Below are positions 16,518 to 27,200 of a stretch of DNA of 64,000 nucleotides, in pieces. Position numbers and translations under genes: made by a program. Each line of letters opens with the position of its first letter. Position 1 is the stretch's first letter. Location of the stretch: positions 434,001-498,000 of the forward strand of contig NZ_QZWI01000003.1 of assembly GCF_003614975.1 (NCBI RefSeq), read 5' to 3'. The notes beneath the pieces are model-generated. The model was not told the origin of the DNA. It ran no database searches and saw only the letters and a program-made list of their open reading frames with translations. This DNA is from Rahnella bruchi. Its GTDB lineage: Bacteria > Pseudomonadota > Gammaproteobacteria > Enterobacterales > Enterobacteriaceae.

Positions 16518-17762
16518 ATGAATTCTACTGCACAAAAATCGCCCCTTCCGCTTTCGGCCTTACTGGCGATGGCGCTGACCGGTTTTATCGCCATCATGAC
16601 CGAAACGCTGCCCGCCGGATTACTGCCGCAAATTGCCACAGGTCTGAATATTTCGCAGGCTCTGGCCGGCCAGCTGATCACGCTATATGCCGCCGGTTCG
16701 CTGATGGCGGTGATCCCCCTTGCGGCACTGACACGGGGCTGGAACCGCCGCACTGCGTTGCTGACCGCCATCGTCGGGTTTCTGGTTTTCAATACCCTCA
16801 CCACGTTCTCCACGCATTATATTCTGACGCTGTTTGCCCGCTGGATGGCGGGTGCAGCGGCGGGTCTGGCGTGGGGCTTACTGGCTGGCTATGCGCGGCG
16901 GATGGTACCGGTTGAGCAACAAGGACGCGCGTTGTCGGTGGCGATGGTCGGTACGCCGCTGGCGCTGTCGGTGGGCGTTCCGCTCGGCACCTGGATGGGG
17001 TCTCTGCTCGGCTGGCGGATGGCGTTCGGGGTGATGTCCGCGCTCACACTGTTTCTGGTGGTCTGGGTTATCAGAAAAGTGCCAGACTATCCCGGACAGG
17101 CCACCGGTCAGCGTCAGTCGTTGCGTCATGTGGTGACGATGCCCGGCGTACGCAGCATTTTGCTGGTCATCCTGCTGTGGATGCTGACGCATAACCTGCT
17201 TTACACCTACATTGTGCCGTTCCTGCAAGTATCGGGTCTGAGCGAACGGGCTGATCAGATATTACTGCTCTTTGGGATGGGTGCGCTGGCAGGCATTGGT
17301 ATCACCGGCCTGCGGGTTGACCGGCGCTTGCGTCAGACTCTGCTGCTCAGCCTTCTGCTGTTTGCCCTGGTTTCCCTGGCACTCGTTTTCTTCAGTCAGT
17401 CACCCGTGATGATCGTTTTGTGTGTGGCGCTGTGGGGGCTGACTTTCGGCGGCGCGGCGACCCTGTTGCAAACGGCTATCGCAGATGCCACCGGAGAACA
17501 CGCCGATATGGCGCAGTCGATGGTGGTCGTGGCGTGGAATCTGGCCATTGCGGGCGGAGGCTTAACCGGTGGTATTTTGCTGGAAACTGCTGGTGTTAAG
17601 GCCTTTCCGCAAACGATGCTGCTTCTGCTGGCAGCAGGCCTGATTATTGCCTGGCGCGCTAAAAATCACGGTTTCCGTCCCGGTGCCCGCCATACAATAA
17701 CAGCACAAATTCCTAAAGAGCAGGCACAGGATCAAAGTTTCAAAACGGCTGAAAAGGTATAA
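16518..17762 (+). CDS. MFS transporter, DHA1-like drug or sugar efflux
   Basis: Twelve hydrophobic segments. The N-terminal motif ALTGFIAIMTETLPAGLLPQI and the motif-C region GTPLALSVGVPLGTW are typical of DHA1 antiporters (AraJ/YdhP/SotB-like). Length 414 is normal. The substrate cannot be read. Its divergent LysR neighbour is the likely regulator. The last 30 residues are hydrophilic. Confidence 0.88.
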   Translation: MNSTAQKSPLPLSALLAMALTGFIAIMTETLPAGLLPQIATGLNISQALAGQLITLYAAGSLMAVIPLAALTRGWNRRTALLTAIVGFLVFNTLTTFSTHYILTLFARWMAGAAAGLAWGLLAGYARRMVPVEQQGRALSVAMVGTPLALSVGVPLGTWMGSLLGWRMAFGVMSALTLFLVVWVIRKVPDYPGQATGQRQSLRHVVTMPGVRSILLVILLWMLTHNLLYTYIVPFLQVSGLSERADQILLLFGMGALAGIGITGLRVDRRLRQTLLLSLLLFALVSLALVFFSQSPVMIVLCVALWGLTFGGAATLLQTAIADATGEHADMAQSMVVVAWNLAIAGGGLTGGILLETAGVKAFPQTMLLLLAAGLIIAWRAKNHGFRPGARHTITAQIPKEQAQDQSFKTAEKV

Positions 17763-17850
17763 TTTCTTAAACCTTTCCGGAACCAGTTGTCTGAAAGTCT
17801 GCCAGTCGCCACTTTTTCTGGCAGACTAAAAAACAGGCAAGAATGAAACA

Positions 17851-18009
17851 ATGAGAACCATGGAAGCACGTAATAAAGCCGTTATACTTTTGTCAGTGAT
17901 TCTCGCCGCAGCCTTGCTGCTGATGGCGTTCGAATGGCTGGCTGATCAGGCGGTGCCTGAACTGAAAGAGCAAGTTATTCACTATGTGGATGAACACATG
18001 GCGCACTAA
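17851..18009 (+). CDS. 52-residue membrane peptide
   Basis: One TM helix (VILLSVILAAALLLMAF) followed by an amphipathic tail ending QVIHYVDEHMAH. Either the ATG at 17851 or that at 17860 could start it. Unknown family; its layout echoes the 45-residue peptide at 9941. It directly precedes yniD. Confidence 0.5.
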   Translation: MRTMEARNKAVILLSVILAAALLLMAFEWLADQAVPELKEQVIHYVDEHMAH

Positions 18010-18033
18010 AATGCCCTGATGGCAGGAGGAGTG

Positions 18034-18141
18034 ATGGTAACGAAAAGGATGATGACCAAACACTGGAAAATGGTTGTGGTGCTGCTCTGCATCTGCGGCG
18101 CATTGATGCTGTTACGCTGGGCGGCGATGATCTGGGGGTAA
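18034..18141 (+). CDS. yniD: Small membrane protein YniD
   Basis: 35 residues, with an AGGAGG site just upstream. The core KHWKMVVVLLCICGALMLLR followed by WAAMIWG is nearly identical to what I recall of E. coli YniD (a 35-residue inner-membrane protein). One TM helix with a positive N-terminus. Function unknown in E. coli. A GTG at 18031, directly before the ATG, is an alternative start. Confidence 0.85.
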   Translation: MVTKRMMTKHWKMVVVLLCICGALMLLRWAAMIWG

Positions 18142-18264
18142 AGTTTTGCAAATTCCCCCTTATAAAACTGATTAAATAAGCATCAGTCCGGTCAGGGGCT
18201 TGAAACCTTCCGCCACGCGAGCCAGAATATCCCCAGTGTTTTTTAAGAGTCTGCCCGTCAGCTT

Positions 18265-18507
18265 ATGAATAACCGCAAACCACGTCGTCCACATGGGCGA
18301 TGGACCTATTACATCATGTACGAAGACATTCTGTGGCCCTGCCCTGTTCGCTGGGAATGGGAGAATGGCTACGGTGGCTGGCTGCCTTTTTATTACTCAC
18401 CTACGCTGGAGTTTGTCGCAGGCGATCCGGATAAAGCCACCAAAGTGGCGGGCAACAAGGCCCGCTCTCTGCGCAAACCGGTCAGAATTCACGAGTACGA
18501 ATACTGA
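18265..18507 (+). CDS. Small hypothetical protein
   Basis: 80 residues, strongly basic at the N-terminus (MNNRKPRRPHGRW), with many aromatic residues (YYIMYEDILWP, WEWENGYGGWLPFYY). No signal or TM segment, family not recognised. The aromatic-rich, basic composition looks like a real folded small protein. It converges with recD, whose stop lies 13 bases beyond. Confidence 0.65.
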   Translation: MNNRKPRRPHGRWTYYIMYEDILWPCPVRWEWENGYGGWLPFYYSPTLEFVAGDPDKATKVAGNKARSLRKPVRIHEYEY

Positions 18508-18520
18508 TTTCTTCAACGCC

Positions 18521-20572
18521 TTACGCGCTTTCGATCAATCCGCTGGCACGTAATACCCGTCGTTTCACGGCCTCCGGTAAAACAGCATTCACTCCCCCGA
18601 CACATCCCAGACTGAACCAGTGACGCGCACGCGTGATGCCGGTATAAATCAGCTCGCGGGTTAAAATCGGGCTGAGATTTTCCGGCAGTAACAACGCGGT
18701 ATGCGTAAATTCTGACCCCTGCGATTTATGCACCGTCATCGCGAACACCGTTTCCACCGATTGCAAACGCCCCGGCATCACCCAGCGGATGTCCTGCGTG
18801 CCGTCTCCGGCCAGAAACGCCACCCTCAGCACCTGCACCATGGAACCGTCTGCCAGCCGGTGGGGAATTTCCAGCGTCATGCCGATGTCGCCGTTCATCA
18901 GACGCTGACTGTAATCATTTCGCGTCACCAGCACCGGACGTCCCGGATACCAGCCAACTGACGCCTTGAGCAATCCTTCTTTAAATAAAATTTCAGCAAT
19001 GCGCTGATTGAGTCCTTCCACGCCCCAGCGCCCGCCACGTAAGGCGCACAACAACTGGAACTGACTGTACGCCAGCAGCACTTTTGTCGCCCAGCGGTTA
19101 AAGGCTTCCGGCGGTTCGTCGTCCGCTGGCCGCTCTTTGATCATCACGTTGAGATAATGTTGATAGCCGACCGGTGGCTCGGTACCTTCGCGTTTTGCCG
19201 CCGCAGGGAACTGTGCCGCGCTGCCTTCCACCACCCAGTTGCGCAGTTCGCTGTCATCGTCAGCGCTTAAGGAAAGCTGTGCAAGGTCGGCATATCCGTG
19301 TTTCAGGACCTGTTTCAGCGTTTTCACATCGCCTTCGTTTACCGCTTCCGCCAGCTGGCCGATACCGCTTAGCGCGTCAAAACGGTAACTGTGGCGCAGC
19401 ATGACGACAGCCTGATCCATCGCAGACCCTTGCGGATCCACCAGCGCATCCGGGATCTGCTCACCGGTGGCACTTTGCAGCCAGTCTCGGGTTTGCGGCA
19501 GATAATGCCCACCCGCCGCACGTTGACATAATTCGCTGAGCAACGCGCCCGCTTCCACCGATGCCAGCTGATCTTTATCACCAAGCAGGATCAGGCGTGC
19601 GTGATCAGGTAACGCCGCCAGCAGCGCCGCCATCATTTCCAGATCGACCATCGATGCTTCGTCCACCACCAGCACATCCAGCATCAGCGGATTGCCCTGA
19701 TGATGGCGGAAATGTCGCGTGTCCGGGCGGCTGCCCAGCAAACGGTGCAGCGTCACCACTTCCGTATTAATGCTTCCGCGCACGGAATCGCCATTAGCGA
19801 GACCGCTGAGATCCAGTTTAGATACCGCACCGGCAATCGACTCATTCAGACGCGCCGCCGCCTTACCGGTCGGCGCAGCCAGGCGGATACGCAGCGGCTG
19901 ACCGTTTTCTTCCAGCGCCAGCGTTTGCAACAACGCCAGCAGACGCACCACTGTCGTCGTTTTTCCGGTACCCGGCCCGCCGGTAATGATGCTGAACGCG
20001 CTGCCCGCCGCCAGCGCGCAGGCCAGTTTCTGCCAGTTGGCAGAGGCGGAATTCGCCGACGGGAATAACGCCGTCAGCGGCGCCTGCAACATTTGCGCCG
20101 GTAATGTGTGCAGTGCGCTACGTGCCAGACGCTGTTCAATCGCCGCTCGCACATTCTTTTCGTACTGCCAGTAACGCCGCAGATACAGGCGCTGCCCGCT
20201 CAGTACCAGAGGTGAATTCCCCTCGCCGTGCCCGACCAGCGTCGGGTGCGCCAGCGCCGCCATCCATTCCTGTAAACTCAGATCGTCCAGCACCGTTGCC
20301 GGGCGGATCACTGTATTGTCAGCATGATCACCTTCCGGTGGCAGAGAGAGTGAAAACGCGCTGTCGTCGAGCGTGGCCTGCAAATCCAGACACACATGCC
20401 CGCGCCCCAGCTGATAGCTGGTCAGCGCCGTCGCCAGCAATAACAACGGATGTGCGTCTGGCGCTTCTTTTGCCAGAAATGTCACCAGTGCGCGATCCAG
20501 TTCTCGTAACCAGCCACATTCCACCCAGCTCGCCAGCAGTTGAGCAAGCTCCTCACGGCTGTTGATTTTCAT
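18521..20572 (-). CDS. recD: RecD, helicase subunit of exonuclease V
   Basis: 5'-3' helicase subunit of the RecBCD double-strand-break repair complex. Walker A is ITGGPGTGKTTTVVRLLALL; the DEAD-like Walker B is VLVVDEASMVD; motif VI is near YTGITRARHWFSLG. Length 683 exceeds the 608 of E. coli RecD and is closer to pseudomonad RecD. The start (20572) overlaps the recB stop as ATGA. It is the last gene of a recC-recB-recD operon. Confidence 0.93.
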   Translation of the reverse strand: MKINSREELAQLLASWVECGWLRELDRALVTFLAKEAPDAHPLLLLATALTSYQLGRGHVCLDLQATLDDSAFSLSLPPEGDHADNTVIRPATVLDDLSLQEWMAALAHPTLVGHGEGNSPLVLSGQRLYLRRYWQYEKNVRAAIEQRLARSALHTLPAQMLQAPLTALFPSANSASANWQKLACALAAGSAFSIITGGPGTGKTTTVVRLLALLQTLALEENGQPLRIRLAAPTGKAAARLNESIAGAVSKLDLSGLANGDSVRGSINTEVVTLHRLLGSRPDTRHFRHHQGNPLMLDVLVVDEASMVDLEMMAALLAALPDHARLILLGDKDQLASVEAGALLSELCQRAAGGHYLPQTRDWLQSATGEQIPDALVDPQGSAMDQAVVMLRHSYRFDALSGIGQLAEAVNEGDVKTLKQVLKHGYADLAQLSLSADDDSELRNWVVEGSAAQFPAAAKREGTEPPVGYQHYLNVMIKERPADDEPPEAFNRWATKVLLAYSQFQLLCALRGGRWGVEGLNQRIAEILFKEGLLKASVGWYPGRPVLVTRNDYSQRLMNGDIGMTLEIPHRLADGSMVQVLRVAFLAGDGTQDIRWVMPGRLQSVETVFAMTVHKSQGSEFTHTALLLPENLSPILTRELIYTGITRARHWFSLGCVGGVNAVLPEAVKRRVLRASGLIESA

Positions 20573-23500
20573 ACATGTTCCTCCGTGCCGCTGAACAGAG
20601 CGTCGAGCTGTTCCATTAACGCTTTATCCGGTCGCTGAACGCAGACGCCGTTACCCGGCGCATGGCTGCCACGCAGGAATAAATACACTGCGCCACCGAT
20701 ATGCCGGTCGTAATCGTAATCCGGTATGCGGGATTTCAACAGCCGATGCAGTGCAAACAGATACAGCGAGAACTGCAAATCGTAGCGATGATCGCGCATT
20801 GATTGCGTCATATTTTCCTGACCATAGCCGCTGGCATCTTCGCCGAGCCAGTTGGATTTGTAATCCAGCACGTAGTAACGTCCGTCATGCTCAAACACCA
20901 GATCGATAAAACCTTTCAGCATGCCGTTGAGATCTTCCGCCAGCAACGGCGCACGCTCCGCGCCTTCCAGTGTGTATTGGTGAACCAGCTTATCAAGGCG
21001 TCGGGTCGGTACGCGGGTCAGCGAGAACCAGAACTCCATTTCGACCTGATAAGGCGACAGTTCGGCCAGTGTAAAAGTATTCCCTCCCGGCAATGGCAAA
21101 GGCTGTGTCAGCAACGCCGTCAGCCAGCCGGTCAGCGGCACGATCCATTTTTCCCAGCCGCGCGTATTACAGCGTCGCGCGACCTGATCAGCGATCCGTT
21201 CCGGATCCGCCGCCAGCGCCGCAAACCCTTCGTCACCGGCCCATTCGAGCAAACCGTGCAGGAAATTACCCGGCGCAGGCCCGCGCGGAAACGCATGTAA
21301 GTTCTCGCCGGTCATAGGCAGCGACAGCTCCTGTAGCGGATCTTTCGCCGGCTCCTTAGCACTGATCTGCGTTTTTTGATCTTCCAGATAACTGTCCTGC
21401 GCGGCACTTTCGATTTCTCTGAGCGGCTCGCGGCTCAGGTTTTCCGGAATGATGTACGTGCCAGCCGGTGCGATTTGCAGTCCGGAGAAACTCGATACCC
21501 ACCAGCGCGGCCCTTTGTGCGTGCGCAGCGGCGGACGCGGCCCGAGTTGTGGCAACGTCTGCTCGCTGCGATACACCGCCCCGTCAGAAACCGGCAGTGG
21601 CCACGCGCGGATATGCTCAGTTTCCAGCGCCTGTAAACTGGCGGGCAGCGCGTCAGCATCGACCGCCTCGCCGCCGTTAAACAGATAACCGGGCGCGCCT
21701 TTTTCAAACTCTTTCAGCGGAGCCATACCCAGCCACAACGCATAGCGCGAACGGGTCAGCGCCACGTAAAACTTACGCAGATCTTCACCCAGACGCTCGC
21801 GGTCAGCCAGCGCCAGCTGCTCGTCGGACGCACTCAGCGCCACCTCCAGCTCACCTGCCGGCGTATGCCATTTCAGCGGTGAATCCTGTTTTTTCACTGC
21901 GCGGAATGCACAGGCAAATGGCAGGAACACCAGCGGATATTCCAGCCCTTTGGATTTATGCACGGTGACGACTTTCACCAGATCCGCATCACTTTCCAGA
22001 CGCAGTTTGCGGGCATCGCCGCCCTGATGTTCATCCTGACACTGTTCCGCCAGATAACGGATCAGCGCATGTTCGCCGTCGAGCTGCACGCTGGCCTGTT
22101 GCAGCAGTTCGGAAAGGTGCAGCAAATCGGTCAGCGCGCGTTCGTCACCGCGGCCAAGCAAACGGCGCGGCACGTCGAATTCCCACATCAGGCGACGCAG
22201 CATCGGCAGAATACCCTGCTTGCGCCAGCAGGTACGCAGTGCCTGAAACTGCTGAACGTAACGCTCCCACTCGTTCTCGTCCTGATTCAGCCTGTCGAGC
22301 GCTTCCCAGCTCAGATTCAGAGAAGGCGTCCCGAGAGCCGCGCGCAGCAGACGGTCGTTCTCGGGCGCGGCACAGGCCGCCAGCCAGTACTGCAATTCGC
22401 CCGCCTGCGCACTTTCAAAAATCGATTCTTTATCAGAAAGATACACACTGCGTACGCCACTTTTTGACAGCGCCAGGCGTATCGCCGAGGCTTCGCGGCC
22501 TGTATTCACCAGCACCGCGATATGCCCCGGCATCACCGGTTTTAGTATTTCACCGGGCTGACCAAAACCTGCGCTACCCTGCTGCCCGAGGCGCAACAGC
22601 TGGACGATTTTTGCCGCACAACCTTCCGCCATCAGCTGAACGTATTGCGATTTTGGCAACGTTTCCGTCTGATTTTCCGGATACCATAGCGTCAGCGCGG
22701 TGGCTTCGGCATCGTCGATCACCAGCGTGTCGGCGCGTCCTTTGGCTTCCACTGCCACGAACGGCACCTGATTTTCCCCACCGTGACGGAACAGGAAAGC
22801 GCCCTCGCCGGAGCGGCGGTTTTCCGCTAATTCAAAGACTTCGTTAACCGCTGCCACTATCGCGCGGGTGGAACGAAAGTTAGTCGCCAGCGTGTAGTGG
22901 CGGCCGCCGGTATCACGACGGGCACGCAGATAGGTATAAATGTCGGCGCCACGAAACGCATAAATCGCCTGTTTCGGATCGCCGATGAGGATAAGTCCCT
23001 GCTCCGGCGAGTTATCTGCCACACGGTAGATGGTGTCGAAAATGCGGTATTGCAGAGGATCGGTGTCCTGAAATTCGTCGATCATCGCCACCGGAAATTG
23101 CGTGCGGATGATCTCCGCCAGCCGCGCACCGTTGTCACTGCGCAGGGCGACATCCAGACGGGTCAGCAAATCGTTGAAGCCCATCTGCGCGCGCTTTTGC
23201 TGCTCGGCGTCAAAACGGTTCTGGATCCAGCGGCAGGCGTGTTGCAGTAATCCGCTGCGGGCATCCGGCAAACTTTCCAGATGCGCTTTCAACGTTTCCA
23301 TCGCCGTCAGCGCCGGATGCGCAGGCGGTTGCCCCTGCTTCCAGCATTCTGCTAAACCTTCCGGCGTCAGTCGCTCCCAGCCGGTTTTCAAATCTGGCAT
23401 GACTTCATCGCTGGTCGCCCAGGTCTGTAGTTTTTCCAGCCACGGATTGAAATAACGCGCCTGAATTTTCCGGCCATCAACCACTTTCGCCGCCACCGCT

Positions 23501-24267
23501 CCCTCAAGGATCGTGCGCAGCTCCTGCGTCCACTCCGGCCAGCCTTTTTTAAGTTCAGCCAGTTCCGCCGCTTTCTGCTGACTGACCGTTTCGCACACTT
23601 CCGCTGGCGTCTGCTCTGAGCCCAGCTCTTCAGCATATTCCAGCAACGGCATCACGCTGCGGTGTAAATCCTCCGGCGCACGCCACCAGGTTCGCAGGGT
23701 ACGGATTTCTTCTTCGCCGAGCGGAAAATAGAAACTGCGCCAGTAATCGCGCACCACGTTCATCAGCAGTTCGGTCTGATCGGTTTCCAGTGTCTGAGTA
23801 AACAGACTGTCGCTGTCAAACGCGTGCTCACCGAGCATGCGGTTACACCAGCCGTGAATGGTGGAAACGGCGGATTCATCCATCCATTCCGCCGCCAGTT
23901 GCAGCTTGCGGGCACAGCCCGGCCATTGCTCCGGCGTATATTCCGCGCGCAGGTCTAGCAGAAATTCGTCGCCAGATGACGGCTCATGCGGGTCTTCCAG
24001 AAAGCACACCGCCGCTTTGGACAGCCGTTCACGGATACGATCGCGCAGCTCTTTGGTAGCGGCATCGGTAAAGGTCACCACCAGAATTTCCGGCGGTGTC
24101 AGCGGACGGCTGAAGGCGTTATCGCCTCCGTGCCCGAGCACCAGCCGCACATACAGCGCGGCAATGGTGAAGGTTTTGCCGGTACCCGCGCTGGCTTCAA
24201 TCAGGCGACTGCCGGTCAGCGGGAAGTCCAGTACATTCAGGGTGGATGGCACCGTCTGCTCTGTCAT
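20569..24267 (-). CDS. recB: RecB, helicase-nuclease subunit of exonuclease V
   Basis: 3'-5' SF1 helicase and nuclease of RecBCD. Walker A is IEASAGTGKTFTIAALYVRL; the UvrD-like motifs MIDEFQDTDPLQYRIF, GDPKQAIYAFRGADIYTYLR and TVHKSKGLEYPLVFL follow. The C-terminal nuclease domain has GFIDLVFEHDGRYYVLDYKS, with the catalytic Asp and Lys intact. The start at 24267 (MTEQTVPSTLN) overlaps the recC stop as ATGA; a longer frame to 24378 lies inside recC and is not used. Wording such as ESAVSTIHGWCNRMLGEHAF and SDSLFTQTLETDQTELL looks like pseudomonad RecB. Confidence 0.94.
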   Translation of the reverse strand: MTEQTVPSTLNVLDFPLTGSRLIEASAGTGKTFTIAALYVRLVLGHGGDNAFSRPLTPPEILVVTFTDAATKELRDRIRERLSKAAVCFLEDPHEPSSGDEFLLDLRAEYTPEQWPGCARKLQLAAEWMDESAVSTIHGWCNRMLGEHAFDSDSLFTQTLETDQTELLMNVVRDYWRSFYFPLGEEEIRTLRTWWRAPEDLHRSVMPLLEYAEELGSEQTPAEVCETVSQQKAAELAELKKGWPEWTQELRTILEGAVAAKVVDGRKIQARYFNPWLEKLQTWATSDEVMPDLKTGWERLTPEGLAECWKQGQPPAHPALTAMETLKAHLESLPDARSGLLQHACRWIQNRFDAEQQKRAQMGFNDLLTRLDVALRSDNGARLAEIIRTQFPVAMIDEFQDTDPLQYRIFDTIYRVADNSPEQGLILIGDPKQAIYAFRGADIYTYLRARRDTGGRHYTLATNFRSTRAIVAAVNEVFELAENRRSGEGAFLFRHGGENQVPFVAVEAKGRADTLVIDDAEATALTLWYPENQTETLPKSQYVQLMAEGCAAKIVQLLRLGQQGSAGFGQPGEILKPVMPGHIAVLVNTGREASAIRLALSKSGVRSVYLSDKESIFESAQAGELQYWLAACAAPENDRLLRAALGTPSLNLSWEALDRLNQDENEWERYVQQFQALRTCWRKQGILPMLRRLMWEFDVPRRLLGRGDERALTDLLHLSELLQQASVQLDGEHALIRYLAEQCQDEHQGGDARKLRLESDADLVKVVTVHKSKGLEYPLVFLPFACAFRAVKKQDSPLKWHTPAGELEVALSASDEQLALADRERLGEDLRKFYVALTRSRYALWLGMAPLKEFEKGAPGYLFNGGEAVDADALPASLQALETEHIRAWPLPVSDGAVYRSEQTLPQLGPRPPLRTHKGPRWWVSSFSGLQIAPAGTYIIPENLSREPLREIESAAQDSYLEDQKTQISAKEPAKDPLQELSLPMTGENLHAFPRGPAPGNFLHGLLEWAGDEGFAALAADPERIADQVARRCNTRGWEKWIVPLTGWLTALLTQPLPLPGGNTFTLAELSPYQVEMEFWFSLTRVPTRRLDKLVHQYTLEGAERAPLLAEDLNGMLKGFIDLVFEHDGRYYVLDYKSNWLGEDASGYGQENMTQSMRDHRYDLQFSLYLFALHRLLKSRIPDYDYDRHIGGAVYLFLRGSHAPGNGVCVQRPDKALMEQLDALFSGTEEHV

Positions 24268-27200
24268 TCCTTCGCTCCTTTTTTGCTGCGGGATAGGTGA
24301 TTTTTCAGCGGTACCAGCAGGGTATCCGCCAGCCGGGCGAACTCGCCGTCTGACCAGAGCGCCGCGAAATCCGGCCACGCACGGGCCAGATAAGCGTTGC
24401 TGTCCCGTTCACCAAATTTCATGTTCGCCGGATCATGATTTTCATAACTGTCGCGGGCGGCGAACCAGGCATCACTGTCTGGCGCGCTGCGCTCCGTGCC
24501 GTCTTTTTTCAGCCAGACAAATGCGGTTTTGACTGCCAGCGGCAGCGGGCGCACCTGCCCCGCTTTCCACGTTTCGATCAGCGTTTCCCACAAATTACGC
24601 GCCAGTTCAATATCCAGCGACGGCAATTCAGCGGTGCCGTTTTTACTGACAATCACCGTGTGTAAAGGCTTTCCGTCGAGATGCCCTGCGATATGCGCGA
24701 CCCAATAAGGCAGCAGACGGTCGAAGCGATAACTGCGTTCTTTGGTCATGATGCCGATACTTTCCAGCACAACACGCGCGCGGTCGCCTGCCGGATTTGC
24801 CCGCAGTTCGCTCAGCCAGTCGGAGAACATCACTCCGCCGGTTTCAGACTCCAGCGCCTCATTAGCCAGCGGTTGCGGCCAGTTATCCAGCACCTGCTGA
24901 TAGCTGGCAAACAGCGTATCCATCGGCTCGGCCAGATCCTCACTCAATACCGCAGCAAATTCACCGGGTGCCAGCTCGCCGCGCCGCTCAATGCGTTCGA
25001 GCTGCTGACGTAAAACGTCCTGACGCGAAACGCCCGTTTCGAGCGCCCATTTCTGTGCGCGGATCAGCTCATCCTGCAAACGCCAGTTTTCCAGCGCATT
25101 AATGTCGAACGGTTCCTGATCTTCACTGCCGGGATCTTCCAGCTCAAAATAGATATTCAGCCGCTGGCGGAAGAAACTGCGCACCGGATCCGACAGAAAA
25201 TCCGACAGCTGACGCAGCGTCAGCGCGCCCTCCTGCTCCACCGGTTGCAGGGGTTGCGCGACCATTGCGACAGTCTCCGCTTCCAGTCCGGCGCGCCATT
25301 CGTGGGCATAGCTGAACAGCGTACTTTCCTGACTGAAATAGTCGCGGTTAAACGGTTGCAGACGATGTTCTACGGTCAGCGCATGCAGTAAATCTTCGCC
25401 ATCTTCCGCTTTCCAGCCAGCCGCAAGATGGTCACGCAACTGCGCCACCAGTACGGACGGCGGCCGCTCGGTGTTGTCATGAATGCTGCGGCCGACCCAG
25501 CTAATGTGTAAGCGTTCGCGCGCGGAAAGCAGCGCTTCGAGGAACAGATAACGGTCATCTTCGCGGCGCGAACGGTCGCCTGGCCGGTAATCACGCCCCA
25601 TCAGGTCGAAATCCATCGGCACACGGTTACGCGGATAATCGCCGTCGTTCATGCCCAGCAGGTAAACGTGGCGGAACGGAATGGCGCGCATCGGCATCAG
25701 CGTGGCAAACGTCACTGCGCCGCCGAAAAACGGTTGCGTCAGGCCGGTCTGATCAAACTGCGCCAGCCAGTGATCACGCACCACCGACAGCGGCAGTTCG
25801 GCCTGTAAATCCACGCTTTCGCAGGCTTCGAGCCAGGTTTCCAGCTCGCCATGCAGTCGCACTAAAATAAAGCCGTCTTCCCCGTCATCTTCTGCAAAGT
25901 ATTGAGAAAGAATATTACGCAGACGTTCGCCCCACACCTGCGGCGGCGCAGGTTCGCGCAGCTGACGCCAGGTATCATCAAGGCAGTTCAGCAGATGCGA
26001 CAGCGGACCAATCAGCGCCGCATCCAGCCCGCCTATTTCATCCAGCGGCTCAATGTTTTCCCATGCTTCACCGCTGCCCACGGCATAACCGAGCAACATC
26101 CGTTGCAGGCCGAAGAACCAGCTGTTTTGCTCCGGCGACAACGGCAGTTCGAGGCTCTGACGCTGTTCCGCATGCAATCCCCAGCGCACGTTAGCGGCGC
26201 GGATCCACCGGTGCAGCAGCGGCAGTTGTTCTTCTTCGATGGCAAAACGCTGACGCACCGAGGGCACATCAAGCAAATCCAGCAAATCGCTGACCGCAAA
26301 ACGCGACTGCGGCAGTTCCAGCAGGCTTTCCAGCGCGCCAAGTAATGAGTTGTTCTGGCGCGGCCCCTGATCGGCGACGGTGAACGGGATATAACGCGGA
26401 TCACTACGCTCCATCAGGCCAAATACTGCCTGAATGTGCGGCGCATAGCCGTTGATGTCCGGCACCATCACGATGATATCGCGCGCTCTCAGCGTCAGAT
26501 CTGCCGCCAGCGCCGCCAGCAGGCGGTCGTGCAGCACTTCCACTTCGCGCTGGGCGCTGTGGGTAATATAGAAACGCAGGGAATCGTCGTGCTGAATATC
26601 TACAGCGGGCCATTCATCGATTGTTTCGGCCAGCGGACGCAGCTGCAAAATATCTTCCTGCAACTGATGCAACAGGGTATCGGTGCCGTTCGACGTAAAG
26701 AGATCGATACGCGGGATCACCGGCGCAAGCTGCGCAGCATAGGATTCGTGATTGTCATATTCATTGAGCAGACCGATATAATCGCGCCCTTGCTTGCCCC
26801 ACGCCGCCAGTAGCGGATGAGCATGCTGATGGAGTTCATCTTCGCCAATCACTTGCGGCATTCCCGGCTTACGTAACTGGCGTTTCCGTTGTGCGCGCAG
26901 CAGATCTTTATCGGCGATAATATCGCTCCAGTCGTGCTCGCACGGGTTATGCACACACATAAAGATATGTGTCCAGCGGCCCAGCACTGCCAGCAGTTCC
27001 AGAGATTGTTGCGGTAACGAAGAGATGCCAAATACCACCAGCCGTGCGGGTAATCCGGCAGGACGCTGGTCTTCAGGAAGGGTTTGCGCGTGTTGCAGGA
27101 ACCGCTGATGCAGCGCGGCACGGCTGGTGCCGCGTTCATTTTCAGGCACATCTGCCAGCAGCGCACGCCACAACTGCGGCTGCCACAGCAGATTTTCCGG

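Noticed and set aside
24268..24378. Upstream extension of the recB frame
   Set aside because: Lies wholly inside recC; the MTEQ start with ATGA overlap fits the family N-terminus.
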